Assembly: GCF_000424625.1 (NCBI RefSeq)
Contig: NZ_AUKG01000001.1
Span: 2,170,001-2,234,000 of the forward strand
DNA: 64,000 bases
Reading direction: 5' to 3'
Source: Conexibacter woesei Iso977N
Lineage (GTDB): Bacteria > Actinomycetota > Thermoleophilia > Solirubrobacterales > Solirubrobacteraceae
The notes under the pieces were generated by a model. It was not told where the DNA came from and did no database searches. It saw only the letters and a list, made by a program, of their open reading frames with translations. Positions 1 to 7,128 of this stretch are shown one piece after another. Every line of letters starts with the position of its first letter. The first letter of the stretch is position 1. The translations under genes and the position numbers were made by a program.

Positions 1-306
1 GAGCGCGGCGTGGGCCTTGGCGAGGCGGCGCTGGGCGCGCTGGTGGCGCTCGGTGACGAGCGCGAGGACGTCGCGGGCGCCGAGGCCGTCGTCCTCCCAC
101 CAGAAGCGGTCCTGGCACCACCAGTAGGTCCGGCCGTGCGGCGCCTCGAGGACCGCGACGGCATGGGTGCGCTGCTCGCGCTGCAGTTCGGCGTGCTCGG
201 CGGGGCGCAGACCGCGCTTGGCGACGAGCTTCCCGGCCGTGAAGACGTGGCGGCGCAGGAGGATCCCGTGGCGGACGAACGCGCCGTTCTTGGCCTCGCG
301 GAGCAT
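1..306 (-). CDS. Hypothetical protein, 5' part only (runs off the left edge)
   Basis: Only the first 102 codons are in the window; the frame from ATG at 306 stays open to base 1. The product is basic at its start (RHGILLRRHVFTAGKLVAK, about residues 12-30) and has a striking Trp-rich stretch, YWWCQDRFWWEDDG, at residues 61-74, followed by a charged helix-like segment. There is no signal peptide or membrane segment. I do not recognise the family. No clear ribosome binding site precedes the ATG, so the start could differ. It diverges from the exported-protein gene that begins at 420. Confidence 0.6.
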   Translation of the reverse strand, partial: MLREAKNGAFVRHGILLRRHVFTAGKLVAKRGLRPAEHAELQREQRTHAVAVLEAPHGRTYWWCQDRFWWEDDGLGARDVLALVTERHQRAQRRLAKAHAAL

Positions 307-419
307 GCGGCGCGGGAAGGTACGGCGTGCGGCGGACGGCGTGCAACGCGGGTTGCCGCGGTCAGGCGGTTGACGTGGGGGCCTCAACGCGGGGCGGTGA
401 GCTGCCGACTCTCCTGGAC

Positions 420-1442
420 ATGTTCCCGCGCGCGTGTGTCGTCGCAGTGGTCTCGCTGGCCGTCGGGGTTCCGGCGGCGCAGGGCAAGATGTTCGTGTCG
501 TCGTCGGTCGGCGCGGATGGGGCCGGGCACGTCGAGGGCTACGCGGTGGACCTGTCGCTGGCGACGCCGGCGACGATCAACGACAACTTGACGCTGGACG
601 TGCAGCGCGGTGGCGTGTCGGCGGGGAGCGCGTCGGGCGTGGGCTACGCGGCGCTGCCGTCGCTGGCGCTGGTGGCCGGCGACGTGGTGACGCTGACCGA
701 TGTGGATACGACCGAGGGCCACTCGTTCGCCTACACGGGCGCGCCGGCGCTGGCGCTGGACGGGCTGTGCGGCGGGAAGTTCACGGGTGTGCGCGACGAG
801 GGCGCATCGGTGAGCGTGAGCGCTGGGTCTTCCGGTGGCGGCGCGGTGGCGGGTGCGGTCGTCGCGTCCGGGCCGGGGACGTCGTTCGCGGGTGGGTTCA
901 CGACGCCGCTGAGCGGTGGGTGGACGCTGAAGGCGTCGCAGACGGTCGCGGCGGACCCGGCGTTCACGGTGTTCGCCGACGTGTCGGCGGCCGTGACGGA
1001 CTGCCCGCCGGCGGTGGTCGCGCCTGCTGCGCCGGCTCCGGTCGTGACGCCTGCGCCTGCGCCGGCTCCGGCGCCCGCGGCTCCGGCTCCTGCGCCTGCG
1101 GTGGCGCGCGACCTCGTCGCGCCGACCGGCACGTTGAAGCTGAAGACGCTCAACGCCTACCGCGCGCTGCTCGGCGGGACGTTCGCCGACGCGGTGACGA
1201 CGACCGAGCCGGGGACCGTCGCGCAGACGCTCTACGCCGGGAGGGTCGTGGTCGCGACCGGCAGGGCGAAGCTCGCGCGCGCTGGGTCCGCGAAGGTCGT
1301 GGTGAAGCTGACGAGGTCCGGGCGGTCGCACCTGCGCAGCCACAGGGCGACGCCGCTGCGGTTGGTGACGACGCTGACCGACACGTCGGGCAACGCGCGC
1401 GTCCTGACGCCCAAGCACTTCACGATCAGGCGCGGCCACTGA
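420..1442 (+). CDS. Secreted protein with Pro-Ala linker, unknown function
   Basis: The 340-residue product starts with a typical signal peptide (MFPRACVVAVVSLAVGVPA, cleavage near AQG), which is why I place the start at the ATG at 420 rather than at the in-frame upstream start. The mature part has about 180 residues of small-residue-rich, beta-type sequence with a few cysteines. It is followed by a Pro-Ala-rich linker (about residues 202-228) and a basic C-terminal domain of about 105 residues containing LVTTLTDTSGNARVLTP, like the beta-sandwich repeats common in cell-surface proteins of these bacteria. It is probably exported and wall-associated. A lipoprotein gene follows after 5 bases. 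No enzymatic motif is visible. Confidence 0.7.
   Translation: MFPRACVVAVVSLAVGVPAAQGKMFVSSSVGADGAGHVEGYAVDLSLATPATINDNLTLDVQRGGVSAGSASGVGYAALPSLALVAGDVVTLTDVDTTEGHSFAYTGAPALALDGLCGGKFTGVRDEGASVSVSAGSSGGGAVAGAVVASGPGTSFAGGFTTPLSGGWTLKASQTVAADPAFTVFADVSAAVTDCPPAVVAPAAPAPVVTPAPAPAPAPAAPAPAPAVARDLVAPTGTLKLKTLNAYRALLGGTFADAVTTTEPGTVAQTLYAGRVVVATGRAKLARAGSAKVVVKLTRSGRSHLRSHRATPLRLVTTLTDTSGNARVLTPKHFTIRRGH
1021..1100 (+). repeat. Pro-Ala-coding short repeat inside the secreted protein gene
   Basis: The units gcgcctgcg and gccggctcc recur here and code for a PAPAPAPAPAAPAPAPA-type linker between two domains of the secreted protein. Such linkers span the cell wall or separate domains; the repeat is prone to slippage. 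Confidence 0.7.
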
Positions 1443-1447
1443 GTAGC

Positions 1448-2389
1448 GTGGCGCGGGTGATCACCCGTGCCCTGATCGTCGTGCTGGCCGTCGGAGTCCT
1501 CGCGGGCTGCGGCGGCGGGTCGACGGCGGCGACGACTCCGGGCGCGGCGACCGCGACCGCTCCGGCGCGCCACGCCGCCGTGCAGCCCGCGCTCTGCGGG
1601 AGGCTGCGGGCGACGGTCGTCGGCCGCGCCGACGACCCCGCGGCGACCGAGCTGTCCGGGCTGGTCGTCAGCGCGTCGCAGCCCGGCGTGCTCTGGACCC
1701 ACAACGACTCCGGCGACCGCGCGCGCATCTTCGCGCTGCGGGCGAGCGACGGCCACGTGCTGGCGTCGCTCGACGTCCCGGGCGCGCAGGCCGTCGACTG
1801 GGAGGACATCGCGGTCGGGCCCGGCGGCGACCTGTTGTTGGGGGACATCGGCGACAACGACGCCAAGCGTCCCGACGTCGTCGTCTACCGCATTCCCGAG
1901 CCCAGGCTCGCAAGCCACCCGACGGCCACCGCGCCCGCGCAAGCGCTGACGCTCACCTACCCCGACGGGGCGCACAACGCCGAGACCCTCATCGCCGACC
2001 GGCGCACGGGTGAGCTGATCATCGTCACCAAGACGCTGAGCGGCCACTCCGCCATCTACTCGGCGAACGTCTCCGGCGGCGCTCGCCAGGTCCTGAAGCT
2101 CCGCGGCCACATCAACTTCGGCCTGGCCGGCCTCACCACCGCGGGCGACATCTCCGCGGACGGCACGACCGTCGCCATCCGCACCTACTCCGACCTCTCC
2201 ATCTGGCACCGCCGCGCCGGTACCTCGATCGCCGCCACCCTGACCGACGGCACCCGTTGCACGACGACCCTCGCCGCCGAAGGCCAAGGCGAATCCCTAG
2301 CCCTTACGACCCACGGCACATCCTTCTACACCATCCCCGAAGGCCCCTCTCCACCCCTGCGCCACTACTCCTCTACACTCCACCCCTGA
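1448..2389 (+). CDS. Lipoprotein with a beta-propeller-like esterase/phytase-type domain
   Basis: The product starts VARVITRALIVVLAVGVLAG followed by Cys, a clear lipobox (LAGC), so it should be lipid-anchored on the outer face of the membrane. The GTG at 1448 is 5 bases after the upstream stop; GTG at 1457 is also possible. The mature 290 residues have repeated beta-propeller-like blades, for example LSGLVVSASQPGVLWTHNDS, WEDIAVGPGGDLLLGDIGDN and AETLIADRRTGELIIVTK. This pattern is seen in SdiA-regulated and esterase-like-activity-of-phytase proteins. The substrate is unknown. It is probably co-transcribed with the secreted protein gene upstream; the tRNA-His gene begins 3 bases after its stop. 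Confidence 0.7.
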   Translation: MARVITRALIVVLAVGVLAGCGGGSTAATTPGAATATAPARHAAVQPALCGRLRATVVGRADDPAATELSGLVVSASQPGVLWTHNDSGDRARIFALRASDGHVLASLDVPGAQAVDWEDIAVGPGGDLLLGDIGDNDAKRPDVVVYRIPEPRLASHPTATAPAQALTLTYPDGAHNAETLIADRRTGELIIVTKTLSGHSAIYSANVSGGARQVLKLRGHINFGLAGLTTAGDISADGTTVAIRTYSDLSIWHRRAGTSIAATLTDGTRCTTTLAAEGQGESLALTTHGTSFYTIPEGPSPPLRHYSSTLHP

Positions 2390-2392
2390 CTC

Positions 2393-2466
2393 GGTGGGTG
2401 TAGCTCAGTTGGTAGAGCTCCTGGTTGTGGTCCAGGCGGTCGCGGGTTCGAGTCCCGTCACTCACC
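2393..2466 (+). tRNA. tRNA-His (anticodon GTG)
   Basis: The cloverleaf is complete. The acceptor GTGGGTG pairs with CACTCAC. The D arm is GCTC...GAGC. The anticodon stem-loop is CTGGTTGTGGTCCAG with anticodon GTG. The T arm GCGGG-TTCGAGT-CCCGT follows. The extra G at -1 (2393) opposite C73 (2466) is diagnostic for tRNA-His. CCA is not encoded. This gene is the likely anchor of the insertion hotspot described in the findings, because its 3' half recurs at 44982-45014. Confidence 0.95.
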
Positions 2467-2473
2467 CCTAGTC

Positions 2474-2499
2474 GAAAGGCTCGCACTTGCGGGCCTTTC
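2474..2499 (+). terminator. tRNA-His terminator hairpin
   Basis: GAAAGGCTCGCA (2474-2485) pairs with TGCGGGCCTTTC (2488-2499) across a 2-base loop, with a single G-T pair. It lies 8 bases after the tRNA. Its right arm is the first part of the 79-bp direct repeat. Confidence 0.75.
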
Positions 2500-2568
2500 G
2501 CATTTCCGGGAAGGCGTAAAAGCGTCATGTAGGTCTTCTCGATTTCAGGCACTAGTGCCTGAACCGCC
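2490..2568. repeat. 79-bp direct repeat, copy A (candidate attL)
   Basis: Every base from 2490 to 2568 is identical to 32614-32692, in the same orientation. It begins inside the right arm of the tRNA-His terminator and contains the 16-bp palindrome CAGGCACTAGTGCCTG (2546-2561). It is less GC-rich than its surroundings. The position at a tRNA 3' end and the perfect distant copy suggest a site-specific attachment core. Confidence 0.85.
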
Positions 2569-2623
2569 GGAAATCGCCCTCGATCGCAGCCAGCCTCCGC
2601 GCGCGATGCGATCGGCGCGGCCG

Positions 2624-2998
2624 TCAACCGAGCCGGTAGAGGGTCCGGTCCGCTGCGCATCCGACGAGCATGCTGACGTCCTGCTCTTCGATGCGGTCCT
2701 GGAGCTGGGTCATGTGATCGCGGATGCACTCGTCGGCGCTGGCCGGGGGTCTGAGGAAGGTTCGCCTCGTCGTGACCGGTGCGGTGTCGTCGAAGGACAG
2801 GCGATGGGTCGAGGCGGAGGCGTCGCCGGGCCAGCCCAGGTAGGACGACACGAGCCGGAAGCCGCGAAGCTCGGGAACGCGGGTGTCGACGACGACGCAG
2901 AACGCGCCGACGCCGACCGTGGTCAGGTAGGTCGTCGACGGCGTCGGCGCTCCGTCGACGTGGATCGCGAGGTCGAGCTCGAAGCGTTCCGGGTACAT
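2624..2998 (-). CDS. Hypothetical protein, 124 residues
   Basis: The ATG at 2998 opens a frame coding for a soluble protein with alternating beta-type segments (FELDLAIHVDGAPTPSTTYL, VGVGAFCVVVDTRVPEL) and an acidic helical end (DHMTQLQDRIEEQDVSMLVG). No known motif is recognised. It is the first gene inside the island boundary repeat and is divergent from the crotonase gene; the shared intergenic region has one TetR-type operator at 3018-3035. That arrangement suggests co-regulation with the catabolic genes. Confidence 0.6.
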   Translation of the reverse strand: MYPERFELDLAIHVDGAPTPSTTYLTTVGVGAFCVVVDTRVPELRGFRLVSSYLGWPGDASASTHRLSFDDTAPVTTRRTFLRPPASADECIRDHMTQLQDRIEEQDVSMLVGCAADRTLYRLG

Positions 2999-3017
2999 GC
3001 GCGAGCCAAGTAAAACA

Positions 3018-3035
3018 GAACCTTGGTTCGTGTTC
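3018..3035. promoter_or_regulatory. Putative TetR-regulon operator 1
   Basis: The 18-mer GAACCTTGGTTCGTGTTC matches the recurring GAAC-N5-TTCGTGTTC pattern also found at 7053, 14430, 19222 and 21655. It lies between the divergent hypothetical gene (start 2998) and the crotonase gene (start 3070), a natural place for control of both. Confidence 0.6.
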
Positions 3036-3069
3036 TAATATGCCCTTCAGGCGAACCAGGAGGAGACCC

Positions 3070-3870
3070 GTGGGGACCATCGTCACCGAGCGGCTGGGCG
3101 ACGTCGCGCGCATCGCGCTCGACCGGCCCGAGCAGCTCAACAGCCTCGACCTGCCGCTGCGCCAGGCGCTGCTCGAAGCGCTCCGTGCGGCAGCCGGCGA
3201 CGACACCGTGCGGGCGGTGATCCTGACGGGCACCGGCCGCGCCTTCTGCAGCGGGCAGGACCTCGGCGCGGCGGAGGAGCTCGTCGACGCGGGGGCCACG
3301 GTGGCCGAGTCCTACAACCCGATCGCGCGCTGCCTGCGGGAGATGGACAAGCCGGTCGTCGCGGCCGTCAACGGGCTCGCCGTCGGCGCCGGCATGGGCC
3401 TCGCGCTGTGCTGCGACGAGATCGTGATGAGCGAGAAGGCGTTCTTCTCGTGCGCGTTCGTGCGTGTCGGCCTCGTGCCCGACACCGGGGTCACGACGGC
3501 GCTGGTCCGCACGCTCGGCCACGCCCGCGCGTTCGAGCTGGCGCGGACCGCGCGCCGGGTGGGCGCCGAGGAGGCGCTCGCGTTCGGGCTGGTCAACGAG
3601 GTGGTCGCCGCCGAGGCGCTCGACGACGCCGCGCTCGCGCGGGCCCGGGAGCTGGCGGCCGGGCCGGCGCTCGCGCTCGCCCTCACGAAGCGGCTGCTGG
3701 TCCGCGCCGCGCACGAGGGGCTGGAGGTGATGCTCGACCTCGAGGCCGAGGCCCAGGGCGTCGCCGCGACGGGCCCGGACCATGCCGAAGGCGTTGCGGC
3801 CTTCGACGCCAAGCGCCCGCCGGTCTACACCGCGCCGGGACGCCCGCCGGCGAGCCTGGCGCGCGCGTGA
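3070..3870 (+). CDS. Enoyl-CoA hydratase/isomerase (crotonase family, PaaG-like)
   Basis: The 266-residue protein has normal crotonase length. It has the oxyanion-hole segment AFCSGQDLGAAEE (about residues 59-71), the second conserved block AAVNGLAVGAGMGLALCCDE, and GLVPDTG. The SGQDL and PD-x-G features resemble PaaG-type ring-CoA isomerases more than classical hydratases, so a role on an aromatic- or ring-derived CoA ester is plausible. The GTG at 3070 follows a good AGGAGG site (about 3059-3064) at the right distance; the ATG at 3040 has none. It overlaps the next SDR gene by one base and heads a four-gene operon. Confidence 0.85.
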   Translation: MGTIVTERLGDVARIALDRPEQLNSLDLPLRQALLEALRAAAGDDTVRAVILTGTGRAFCSGQDLGAAEELVDAGATVAESYNPIARCLREMDKPVVAAVNGLAVGAGMGLALCCDEIVMSEKAFFSCAFVRVGLVPDTGVTTALVRTLGHARAFELARTARRVGAEEALAFGLVNEVVAAEALDDAALARARELAAGPALALALTKRLLVRAAHEGLEVMLDLEAEAQGVAATGPDHAEGVAAFDAKRPPVYTAPGRPPASLARA

Positions 3871-4661
3871 TGGTCGCCGAGCGCACGGTGGTCGTCACCG
3901 GAGCGGCGGGAGGGATCGGTCGTGCGTTGGCGCTCCGGTGCGCGGAGGCCGGCGCGCGCGTCGCGCTCACCGACGTCCGGGCCGACGACCTGGCGGCGGT
4001 CGCCGCCGAGCTCGGCGGCGGCGTGTTCGCCGCCGCGTGCGATCTCCGCGACCCCGACGCGCTGCCCGGCTTCCTGGCCGACGCCGCCGACCATCTCGGC
4101 CCAATCGACGTCTTCGTCGCCAACGCGGGCGTCGCCGTCGGCGGCGACCCGATCGACACGCCCGCCGGCGTCTGGGACCTCGCGCTCGACGTCAACCTGC
4201 GCCAGCACGTCGCCGCGGCGCAGGCCCTCCTGCCCGGATGGCTCGAGCGCGGCGAGGGCTGGTTCGTGTCGGTCGCCTCCGCCGCCGGCGTGCTGACGCA
4301 GGTCGGCTCGGCGCCCTACGCGGTGAGCAAGCACGCGGCCGTCGCGTTCGCCGAGTGGCTGTCGGTGACCTACGGCGATCGCGGGGTCCACGTGAGGTGC
4401 GTGTGCCCGATGGGCGTCGCGACCGACATGCTCGAGCCCGGTCGCCCCGGGGCGCTCGACGACCTCGGCGCGCGCATCGTCAAGGACGCCGGGGAGGTGC
4501 TCGCGCCCGACGAGGTGGCCGCCGCGATCCTCGACGGGCTGGCCAGCGACGCGTTCCTGATCCTCCCGCATCCCGAGGTGCTCACCTTCATGCAGCGCAA
4601 GGCCACCAACTACGACCGCTGGCTGGCCGGCATGCGCCGCCTGCAGGGGCAGGTCGCATGA
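3870..4661 (+). CDS. Short-chain dehydrogenase/reductase
   Basis: This is a classical SDR of 263 residues. It has the NAD(P) motif TGAAGGIG near residue 10, the NAG motif (VANAGVAVGG), a catalytic Ser in VSVASAAG and the catalytic pair YAVSK. The start codon ATG shares its A with the TGA of the crotonase gene. The C-terminal part (FMQRKATNYDRWLAGMRRL) resembles SDRs acting on lipid- or CoA-like substrates. The role fits oxidation of a hydroxyl group in a beta-oxidation-like degradation. The next gene overlaps by ATGA. Confidence 0.85.
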   Translation: MVAERTVVVTGAAGGIGRALALRCAEAGARVALTDVRADDLAAVAAELGGGVFAAACDLRDPDALPGFLADAADHLGPIDVFVANAGVAVGGDPIDTPAGVWDLALDVNLRQHVAAAQALLPGWLERGEGWFVSVASAAGVLTQVGSAPYAVSKHAAVAFAEWLSVTYGDRGVHVRCVCPMGVATDMLEPGRPGALDDLGARIVKDAGEVLAPDEVAAAILDGLASDAFLILPHPEVLTFMQRKATNYDRWLAGMRRLQGQVA

Positions 4662-5185
4662 GCGCCGCTGCGGCGCCGCGCCGCATCGTCACGGGCCACG
4701 ACGACCGAGGCCGCTCGGTCGTCCTCTCCGACGGCCCGGCGCCCGTGTCGCGCACCGTCACCGACGACGGCACGGCCTTCCACGAGATCTGGAGCACGGC
4801 CGGCGCGCCGGCGCCGATCCCCGCGGCCGAGGAGCGCGACCCGACGCAGCGGCCGCTGCGCGTGCCGCCCGAGCCCGAGGGCACGGTGATCCGCGTGGTG
4901 GACATCCCGGCCGGGGGACGGTCGCCGATGCACCGGACCGAGTCGGTGGACTACGGCGTCGTCCTGGACGGCGAGCTGCACCTCGTCCTCGACGACGGCA
5001 GCGCGACCGCCCTGGCGCCCGGCGACATCGTGGTCCAGCGCGGCACCGACCACGCCTGGGAGAACCGCTCCGGCGGCCCGGCGCGCATGGCCTTCATCTT
5101 GGTCGACGGCCGCTTCGCCGACAGCCTGAAGACGAGGCTGGCCGAGGCCGTCGCGCTCTACGACCACGAGGTCGGACCCGCATGA
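4658..5185 (+). CDS. Cupin-domain protein
   Basis: The 175-residue protein has one C-terminal cupin barrel: motif 1 is HRTESVDYGVVLDGELHL (about residues 89-106) and motif 2 is PGDIVVQRGTDHAWEN (about 117-132). His, Glu and His sit where a metal is bound in this fold. Proteins of this kind occur beside SDR genes in catabolic operons and may be isomerases, dioxygenases or small-molecule sensors; I cannot choose between these. Start and stop overlap both neighbours (ATGA), so translation is coupled. Confidence 0.8.
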   Translation: MSAAAAPRRIVTGHDDRGRSVVLSDGPAPVSRTVTDDGTAFHEIWSTAGAPAPIPAAEERDPTQRPLRVPPEPEGTVIRVVDIPAGGRSPMHRTESVDYGVVLDGELHLVLDDGSATALAPGDIVVQRGTDHAWENRSGGPARMAFILVDGRFADSLKTRLAEAVALYDHEVGPA

Positions 5186-5928
5186 GCGGCGCCTGCGGCG
5201 GCCGCGTGGTCCTGGTGACCGGCGCCGGCGGCGGGATCGGCTCGGCGACCGTCGCGGCGCTGCGCGCGGCGGGCGCCGACGTGGTCGGCGCCGACATCGC
5301 CGGCGACTGCGACGTGCGCCTCGACGTCACCGACCCGCTGTCGTGGCAGGAGGCGGTCGAGGCGGCGCTGGCGCGGGGCGGCCGGATCGACGGGCTCGTC
5401 AACGCCGCGGGCGTCACGCACCGCGCGCGCATCGACGACGTCGCGATCGAGGACTTCAACAAGACGCTCGCGGTCAACCTCACGGGGCCGCTGCTCGGCA
5501 TCCAGTCCTGCCTGCCGCACATGGGCGACGGCGGCTCGATCGTCAACGTCTGCTCGCTGGCAGCGCTCACCGGTCACTTCCCGGTGGCCTACACGTCGAG
5601 CAAGTGGGCGCTGCGCGGGCTCTCGCGCGTGGCCAGCATGGAGCTGGGCGAGCGCGGCATCCGCGTCAACGCGGTCTTCCCCGGCTACATCGAGACGGCG
5701 ATGACGGCATCGGCGGCGCCCGCGTTCCTCGGCGCGAGCATCGACGCCGCGCCCCTGGGACGCGCCGGCCGGCCGCAAGAGGTCGCGGAGCTGATCGCGT
5801 TCCTGGTCTCACCGGCGTCGTCGTACATCAGCGGCGCGGAGATCACGGTCGACGGCGGCACCGCCGCCCACGGCGGGGCCAAGCTGCTGTCCGACGCGGT
5901 CAGGCCACCCGCAGCGCAGCCTGGATGA
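5182..5928 (+). CDS. Short-chain dehydrogenase/reductase
   Basis: This is a 248-residue classical SDR with TGAGGGIG (about residues 13-20), NAAG (LVNAAGVTHRAR), a catalytic Ser in NVCSLAALTG and YTSSK. The C-terminal signature SSYISGAEITVDGG is typical of the beta-ketoacyl reductase-like group. It has an unusually short segment between the Rossmann motif and the first Asp (CDVRLDVTD), as in SDRs that use NAD. It is the last gene of the 3070-5928 operon and its end overlaps the convergent hydrolase gene by 29 bases. Confidence 0.85.
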   Translation: MSGACGGRVVLVTGAGGGIGSATVAALRAAGADVVGADIAGDCDVRLDVTDPLSWQEAVEAALARGGRIDGLVNAAGVTHRARIDDVAIEDFNKTLAVNLTGPLLGIQSCLPHMGDGGSIVNVCSLAALTGHFPVAYTSSKWALRGLSRVASMELGERGIRVNAVFPGYIETAMTASAAPAFLGASIDAAPLGRAGRPQEVAELIAFLVSPASSYISGAEITVDGGTAAHGGAKLLSDAVRPPAAQPG

Positions 5929-6565
5929 TCGTGTCGGGCGCCTCCCACGGCACCTGATGGGCCGCCGTCTCGACGACGGTCGTCCGCGCGCCGAACCGCT
6001 CGCCGAGCTCTGTCATGAGCGGCGGCCCGACCAGCCGGTCGCGCGCGCCGCAGACGACCTCGACGCCGGCGACCGGTCCGTCCGGCGCGGCGAACGCCGC
6101 GCACGCGCGAAGGTGCGGCTCCAGCGCGTCGCGGTGGCGCAGCACCATGCGCTCCATCCGCTCGGCGACCGCGGCGCTGCCGGGCTCCTCGGCGACCGCG
6201 CGCCGGCCACCGGCGGCGGCGACGGCGAACTGCGTCGCGAGGGCCTCGGCGCCGCCTTCGCGCAGGGTCGCCCAGGTCGCGTCGTGGACCGGGAGCATCG
6301 TGCCGCAGGACACGACGACCCAGCCCGCGGCCGGCGTCGACCCTTGCGCGGCGAGCAGCGCGGCGACCGCGCCGCCGAGCGAGTGACCGACGACGACGTC
6401 GCCCGCCTGCACCTGGCGCGCGACGTCGGCGACCAGCGGCCCGAGCTCGCCGGTCGGCGCCAGCTCGACGACCAGCGTCGGCACCGGGCTCAGCGCGACG
6501 ACGTCGGCCCACAGCTCGGCGTCCTCAGCCGCGCCGCAGACCAACACCATGCGGTTGGCGCTCAC
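5900..6565 (-). CDS. Alpha/beta-fold hydrolase
   Basis: The 221-residue protein has the nucleophile elbow GHSLGG (VVGHSLGGAVAALLA), an acidic residue in VVCGARDRLVGPP and a late His (AAHQVPWEAPD), so the Ser-Asp-His triad looks complete. The GTG at 6565 overlaps the upstream stop as GTGA; an ATG at 6550 is the alternative. It is probably an esterase or a carbon-carbon bond hydrolase of the same degradation route. It is co-transcribed with the SnoaL-like gene upstream from the divergent operator region near 7060. Confidence 0.8.
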   Translation of the reverse strand: MSANRMVLVCGAAEDAELWADVVALSPVPTLVVELAPTGELGPLVADVARQVQAGDVVVGHSLGGAVAALLAAQGSTPAAGWVVVSCGTMLPVHDATWATLREGGAEALATQFAVAAAGGRRAVAEEPGSAAVAERMERMVLRHRDALEPHLRACAAFAAPDGPVAGVEVVCGARDRLVGPPLMTELGERFGARTTVVETAAHQVPWEAPDTIIQAALRVA

Positions 6566-7023
6566 GACAGCGCCGGCTCGTGGTGCGCGCTGCGGACCGC
6601 GCCGTGGGCGGAGTAGCCGCGCTCCGCGTAGGGGAAGCCGTCGAGCTCTGCGTCGGACGGCTCCTGGCGGTAGTAGGAGCGGATCTCCGCGATGCCCCCG
6701 TCGCGCAGCACGAACCACTCCGCGCCACGCGTCACCACGCGCTCGCTCGCGCCCGGCGGCAGCCAGAACATGCTCCACTCGATGACGGCCTCCTCGTCCT
6801 GGACGATGCCGTGGTCGACGACCCAGACCGGTGAGATGTTCCCGTGCACCTTGCGCCAGTAGCGGCCGAGGTGCTCGCCGCCGCGCACGGGCGTGGAGCC
6901 GAGGTTGGGCGCGAGGAAGTAGTGGACGACGTCGGCGGTCGTGGTCGCCGTCACGCCCTCGGCGTCGCCGCGGCTGCAGGCGTCGTAGTAGCGCGCGATG
7001 AGCGCGAGATGGTCCGCGGGCAC
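6562..7023 (-). CDS. SnoaL-like / nuclear transport factor 2 fold protein
   Basis: The 153-residue protein has the SnoaL signature of an N-terminal helix with YYDACSRGD, then VTATTTADVVHYFLAP, WVVDHGIVQDEEAVIEWSM and TRGAEWFVLRDGGIAEIRS. Such proteins act as small isomerases, hydratases or lyases in a cone-shaped pocket. The GTG start at 7023 has a GGAGGA site 5 bases upstream. It is divergent from the 3-hydroxyacyl-CoA dehydrogenase gene with an operator in the 105-base gap. Confidence 0.8.
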   Translation of the reverse strand: MPADHLALIARYYDACSRGDAEGVTATTTADVVHYFLAPNLGSTPVRGGEHLGRYWRKVHGNISPVWVVDHGIVQDEEAVIEWSMFWLPPGASERVVTRGAEWFVLRDGGIAEIRSYYRQEPSDAELDGFPYAERGYSAHGAVRSAHHEPALS

Positions 7024-7052
7024 GGCTCCTCCGGGTCTGGGAGATTGAAAAC

Positions 7053-7070
7053 GAACAGCAATTCGTGTTC
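7053..7070. promoter_or_regulatory. Putative TetR-regulon operator 2
   Basis: GAACAGCAATTCGTGTTC is an imperfect inverted repeat of the GAAC-N5-TTCGTGTTC type. It lies between the divergent SnoaL-like gene (start 7023) and dehydrogenase gene (start 7129). Confidence 0.65.
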
Positions 7071-7128
7071 TAATACTACGGCGGCGCTCCCGCCGTGTCG
7101 ACCACGCAACCGAGGCTGGAAGAGGCGC

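Noticed and set aside
10-591. 193-codon open frame on the plus strand at the left edge
   Set aside because: It is antisense to the partial gene at 1-306 and then runs out of frame through the secreted-protein start; its composition is that of a shadow frame.
2373-3299. 308-codon minus-strand frame through the tRNA-His gene
   Set aside because: Its start region translates the tRNA and terminator (DGTRTRD type), and the rest is a shadow of the 2624-2998 and crotonase genes.
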